A stretch of 24,657 bases of DNA from Candidatus Omnitrophota bacterium (lineage in GTDB: Bacteria; Omnitrophota; Gorgyraeia; Gygaellales; Profunditerraquicolaceae): positions 1-24,657 of the forward strand of contig JAQUOO010000006.1 in NCBI GenBank assembly GCA_028717055.1, written 5' to 3'. Shown here one piece after another: positions 21,488-24,657 of this stretch. How positions within the stretch are numbered: the first letter of the stretch is position 1; every line of letters begins with the position of its first letter. A program made the position numbers and the translations under genes. The notes beneath the pieces were generated by a model. The model made no database searches, had not been told where the DNA came from, and saw only the letters and a program-made list of their open reading frames with translations.

Positions 21488-24308
21488 CAAAAAATTACTC
21501 CATCTTGTTTTATTCGTTGTCCTGCCGTTTTTTCTTTTATCCGCAAAAGCCTCTTTCGCTTCTAGTCCGGCTGCAGAGTATTTATGCGAGCTGGGGGCTA
21601 CTTTCTATAATTCAGGCAAATTTGATGATGCTTTGTCAGAGTTTAATAAAGTCCTCCTGATTGAGCCGGATAATAAGGTTGCCAAACAATATATTAACAG
21701 GATTTTCGAGAAAAATATGGCTGCTTCCGCGCCTTCTGGTTCCATGCTGGAAGCAGAAAATAACAATTCCAGTAAGTATGTTCCCGTGCAAGAATATACT
21801 TCTGCCTCACCGGAAAAACTTTTGGAAAAAGACGAAGTGATGGAACGAACCATGCTTGGAATAAAGCAGGAACCTCAAGCTGGCCGCCAGGCCGCCAGGG
21901 ATAATTCCTCTGGTTTTAAGCAGAGTCCACCGGTTAAAATTGAAAAAGATGAAGGGATAAAAGCTGGGCCATTTAAGATCAGTGGAGAAACGCAGGTAAG
22001 TTTTGGCGTTACCCCCGATGATTTTATCTGGAAGAGGGCCAATTTTAGTTTGAATGATAAATCCATGAATTGGCGCCTGAATTCTACTGCCGCCTTTGAT
22101 AATAAATTCAATACCTATGATCCGGCTATTTACGATTCTTTGATTTTAAACGTGGATACCGATAATAAAGAGGGCTTTAATTTCCATACAAACATTACTG
22201 TTGATCCCTGGAGCTATACGGGTAAGAGCAGCAAAACTACGCTTACCGGTTCTAACGGCGATACTGCTGACGTTCAGCTGTATTATTGGTCAAATACAGG
22301 CTATACTGTAAATAAAACTGTTTATACTTCATTGAAAGGCGATACTATCAATATTCCTGAATTAAAAGTATATGATGGGGTAACTAAATCTTCCACTCTC
22401 ACTTCGACGCGTTACAAAGCCACGTATACTCTTTCTTCTTTAAAAATCGACAGTCAGTTCCAACCCCTGCGTGAGATTTGGTTTGATTATGCAAACGACC
22501 AGATGAAAATCAGGGCATTCCCTATGAGTTATCAAGACCAGGCGTATACTTCGGACGACCCCTTAAATATCACTAATCATGGGATTTGGTGGAAAGATAG
22601 TAAGTGGCTGCGTAATTACACTTCAGGAACTTACAATTCCGAGGACACAACTCCTAGTTACACCAAAGGCCGTTGGGATGATTCGCTTTCATTCTTATCG
22701 AAAGACTCTACCGGAAAGTATTTAACGGCGTTAAGAGGATTCGCTTTTAATTTTAATCCGGATGAAACAACTTCATTCGATGCTACCGTAGCCACGCCTA
22801 AAAACCTTTGGCAGGATTATAATACAATGGATAATATTATTGCCGTTACCCGCCTTAAACATCATTTCTCGGATCGTTTTATGATCGGTGGAACATTTAC
22901 CAGCCGCACCGGATTCTTGAGCGATTCTTATCAAAAAATTGACAGTCAAAACTATGTAGGTGGAGTGGACTTAGGGTATGAGCTATTCGATGGCATGAAG
23001 GCCCAAGGCGAAGCCTTGATTTCCAATTCAAAATATGATATGTCCAGCAATGACTATAAAACAGAAAGCCGCGGCAACGCATATTTCTTCTCCATTATAA
23101 ACCGTTATCCGCAAAAAAGTATTATGGACTTGGGTGGTTACGACGATATAACCCTGGATAAGGATGAGAGTTTCTTGTTAAAAAGCAAAATATACGGCGG
23201 GCATATGGACAAGGGTTTTGATTCGGCATTGTCCGATTTCCATAATACCCGTCAGGATACGTTTTGGTCGAGGCATATTCATTTCCGCAAAATCCTGGAT
23301 TATTACTCACAAGGTATGGAAAAATCAGGTAATAACTGGGGTGAACTTAATGCTACGCGTATAGGAGACGGCCTGGATGTCGGGCGCAACACCTTGGGTT
23401 TTCGCCTTGAATATATGTGGGAAGATAAATTCTATAATCTTTTTGATGTGCGCAATGTGCATAAAACAAACGGTAAGTTCGTGGAAAATGTGGCGCGCGA
23501 TGAAGCTACTATAAAAGTCACCGATAAACTTACCGCTAAAGGTTTGGGTATCTATCAAAAAATGCCGCATACAGTAGGAGGAATCGACCCTTTTGTTTAT
23601 GATGGCGATACCGGAGAATACTATCTTAACGACGCGGTTAAAGACGGGGAAGACCCGTCAATTAAAACCGGCTCCTTTGGCTTAAATTACAATTTCTTTG
23701 ATTGGTTAAGTATTAACGGGGTATACGAACGCACTAACGATTATACGATAGCTTATGATAATTTTCCGCAAAGTGTGCTATTAAATAATACTACTTTATA
23801 TGGAACTTACTATCAAAATAGCAAACTTTATCGTTATATACTGCCTTATCTTTATAACCAGGGGATTTTTCCACAGGCTCCTTACCAGTTTTACAACGTT
23901 TTTAAATGCGGATTGCGGATTGCCCCTACAGACAAATTTGAGATATATCTGGACTACACGCGCAACGAATTTGAGGCCGCGTCATTAAATTCCGATGGGA
24001 TGAACCATGTCGGCATAGAATTTGCTTATATGCCAAGCAAGAAATTCGGAATGGTTTTTAAATATATATATTCCCGTTCCCAGGATATTGATAAGATGCA
24101 AAATGGCGATACTAAAATGTATGCCCACCATAATTTTTCCAATGAGTTTAGGTATATGCCGTCGAAAAACGATGAATTCATTATGCAGTATGGAGTGGGG
24201 GATGCCTATTCTATCAGCAATCTTTCCTCTTTAGATCCATACGGAGGCGGTTCGCTAACCTTGGATACCCAGCATATTATCCGCGCTTACTACCGGCATA
24301 AATTCTAA
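21483..24308 (+). CDS. Secreted TPR-like/outer-membrane beta-barrel protein
   Basis: A protein of 941 residues. MSKKLLHLVLFVVLPFFLLSA is a clear signal peptide, with likely cleavage after A26 (SFA-SS). Residues 30-77 form a TPR-like unit (LGATFYNSGKFDDALSEFNKVLLIEPDN). A low-complexity Ser/Lys/Glu linker runs to about 155. From there to the end the protein is rich in aromatic residues and short alternating strands (for example KFEIYLDYTRNEFEA and GMVFKYIYSRSQD), ending AYYRHKF with a terminal Phe, the usual BAM-recognised C-terminus. I infer a large outer-membrane barrel with a periplasmic TPR domain. I know no specific function; a porin-like channel or an export platform is possible. Transcription comes from the consensus promoter at 21444. 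The same-strand gene that follows is phase-variable in appearance. Confidence 0.78.
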   Translation: MSKKLLHLVLFVVLPFFLLSAKASFASSPAAEYLCELGATFYNSGKFDDALSEFNKVLLIEPDNKVAKQYINRIFEKNMAASAPSGSMLEAENNNSSKYVPVQEYTSASPEKLLEKDEVMERTMLGIKQEPQAGRQAARDNSSGFKQSPPVKIEKDEGIKAGPFKISGETQVSFGVTPDDFIWKRANFSLNDKSMNWRLNSTAAFDNKFNTYDPAIYDSLILNVDTDNKEGFNFHTNITVDPWSYTGKSSKTTLTGSNGDTADVQLYYWSNTGYTVNKTVYTSLKGDTINIPELKVYDGVTKSSTLTSTRYKATYTLSSLKIDSQFQPLREIWFDYANDQMKIRAFPMSYQDQAYTSDDPLNITNHGIWWKDSKWLRNYTSGTYNSEDTTPSYTKGRWDDSLSFLSKDSTGKYLTALRGFAFNFNPDETTSFDATVATPKNLWQDYNTMDNIIAVTRLKHHFSDRFMIGGTFTSRTGFLSDSYQKIDSQNYVGGVDLGYELFDGMKAQGEALISNSKYDMSSNDYKTESRGNAYFFSIINRYPQKSIMDLGGYDDITLDKDESFLLKSKIYGGHMDKGFDSALSDFHNTRQDTFWSRHIHFRKILDYYSQGMEKSGNNWGELNATRIGDGLDVGRNTLGFRLEYMWEDKFYNLFDVRNVHKTNGKFVENVARDEATIKVTDKLTAKGLGIYQKMPHTVGGIDPFVYDGDTGEYYLNDAVKDGEDPSIKTGSFGLNYNFFDWLSINGVYERTNDYTIAYDNFPQSVLLNNTTLYGTYYQNSKLYRYILPYLYNQGIFPQAPYQFYNVFKCGLRIAPTDKFEIYLDYTRNEFEAASLNSDGMNHVGIEFAYMPSKKFGMVFKYIYSRSQDIDKMQNGDTKMYAHHNFSNEFRYMPSKNDEFIMQYGVGDAYSISNLSSLDPYGGGSLTLDTQHIIRAYYRHKF

Positions 24309-24337
24309 GATCTAGAATCTGACTTCTGAAATTTCCC

Positions 24338-24366
24338 TTGCATTCACCATTGCGTAATGATAAACT
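24338..24366 (+). promoter_or_regulatory. Weak candidate promoter for the CT-repeat gene
   Basis: TTGCAT (24338-24343) and TAAACT (24361-24366) are 17 bases apart but match consensus only 3/6 and 4/6. A small hairpin, TGGTTT (24380-24385) with AAACCA (24393-24398), lies in the would-be leader directly before the Shine-Dalgarno. Confidence 0.25.
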
Positions 24367-24402
24367 TTCCCAAGAATGATGGTTTAACCCCCAAACCACA
24401 AA

Positions 24403-24408
24403 AGGAGG
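24403..24408 (+). promoter_or_regulatory. Strong Shine-Dalgarno of the CT-repeat gene
   Basis: AGGAGG, eight bases before the ATG at 24417. It fixes translation initiation upstream of the dinucleotide tract, in a frame different from that of the downstream signal peptide. Confidence 0.8.
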
Positions 24409-24416
24409 CCCTCTCT

Positions 24417-24657
<241 letters not shown>

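Noticed and set aside
21103..21546. A 147-codon frame on the minus strand
   Set aside because: It runs through the consensus promoter and start of the barrel gene and opposite the plus-strand 110-residue gene, which has a promoter and a strong Shine-Dalgarno; I saw no ribosome binding site or family resemblance for the minus frame.
21876..21900. GC-rich GGCCGCCAGGCCGCCAGG stretch in the barrel gene linker as another repeat element
   Set aside because: It is a short direct duplication in a low-complexity linker and lacks the CTGCCGGCAG core.

Overview
The window is a gene-dense bacterial stretch of moderate to low GC. All recognised genes are on the + strand. There is no rRNA and no ordinary mobile element. 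The housekeeping genes are typical of a Gram-negative-type bacterium: a C-terminal outer-membrane beta-barrel signature, signal peptidase I and phospholipid synthesis. The last reading frame has the mature N-terminus AEDTLTITTYYPSPYGVY, which I recall from memory as typical of secreted proteins of Candidatus Omnitrophota (OP3). Together with AT-rich intergenic repeats of the 'ccaaattccaa' type, this makes an uncultivated Omnitrophota-like bacterium my best guess. It is not verified by any search.

Layout. 1-340: 3' end of a nucleotide-sugar SDR, probably UDP-glucuronate decarboxylase. 337-5247: a near-consensus promoter, then cvpA, a NIF3-family gene, dnaG and rpoD in a tight operon of the classical macromolecular-synthesis type, closed by a hairpin. 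5339-7936: a soluble three-PAS, GGDEF, HD-GYP cyclic-di-GMP protein. 7983-8279: two tRNAs, with anticodons CAU and CAC. 8335-9914: a C4 zinc-ribbon coiled-coil protein, an RNase HI-like protein and the RNase P RNA, abutting one another. 10033-12529: yebC, ruvC, ruvA and scpB, without ruvB. 12504-17265: an aromatic amino acid operon (pheA, hisC, aroF, tyrA) running into cmk. 17347-20901: lepA, lepB, pgsA and plsY (translation factor, signal peptidase, phospholipid synthesis). 21094-21426: an unrecognised 110-residue protein with its own promoter. 21483-24308: a large secreted protein with a TPR-like N-terminus and a predicted outer-membrane beta-barrel.

The most interesting region is 24400-24657. 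A strong Shine-Dalgarno and ATG open a frame that runs into a (CT)17 dinucleotide tract. As sequenced, the ATG frame ends at 24512. A second frame after the tract encodes a good signal peptide and the conserved mature N-terminus, but has no start codon of its own. Losing one CT unit or gaining two joins them exactly. This is the arrangement of CT-repeat phase-variable outer-membrane genes such as oipA/hopH and hopZ in Helicobacter pylori. I read it as a candidate ON/OFF switch for a surface or secreted protein, shown here in the OFF phase. A miscount of the repeat in sequencing or assembly is the main alternative.

Other points of note are a full-consensus promoter that would give an almost leaderless mRNA for the beta-barrel gene, with a perfect inverted repeat across its -10 box and start codon; two GC-rich palindromes sharing the core CTGCCGGCAG; and long imperfect AT-rich inverted repeats in two intergenic gaps.
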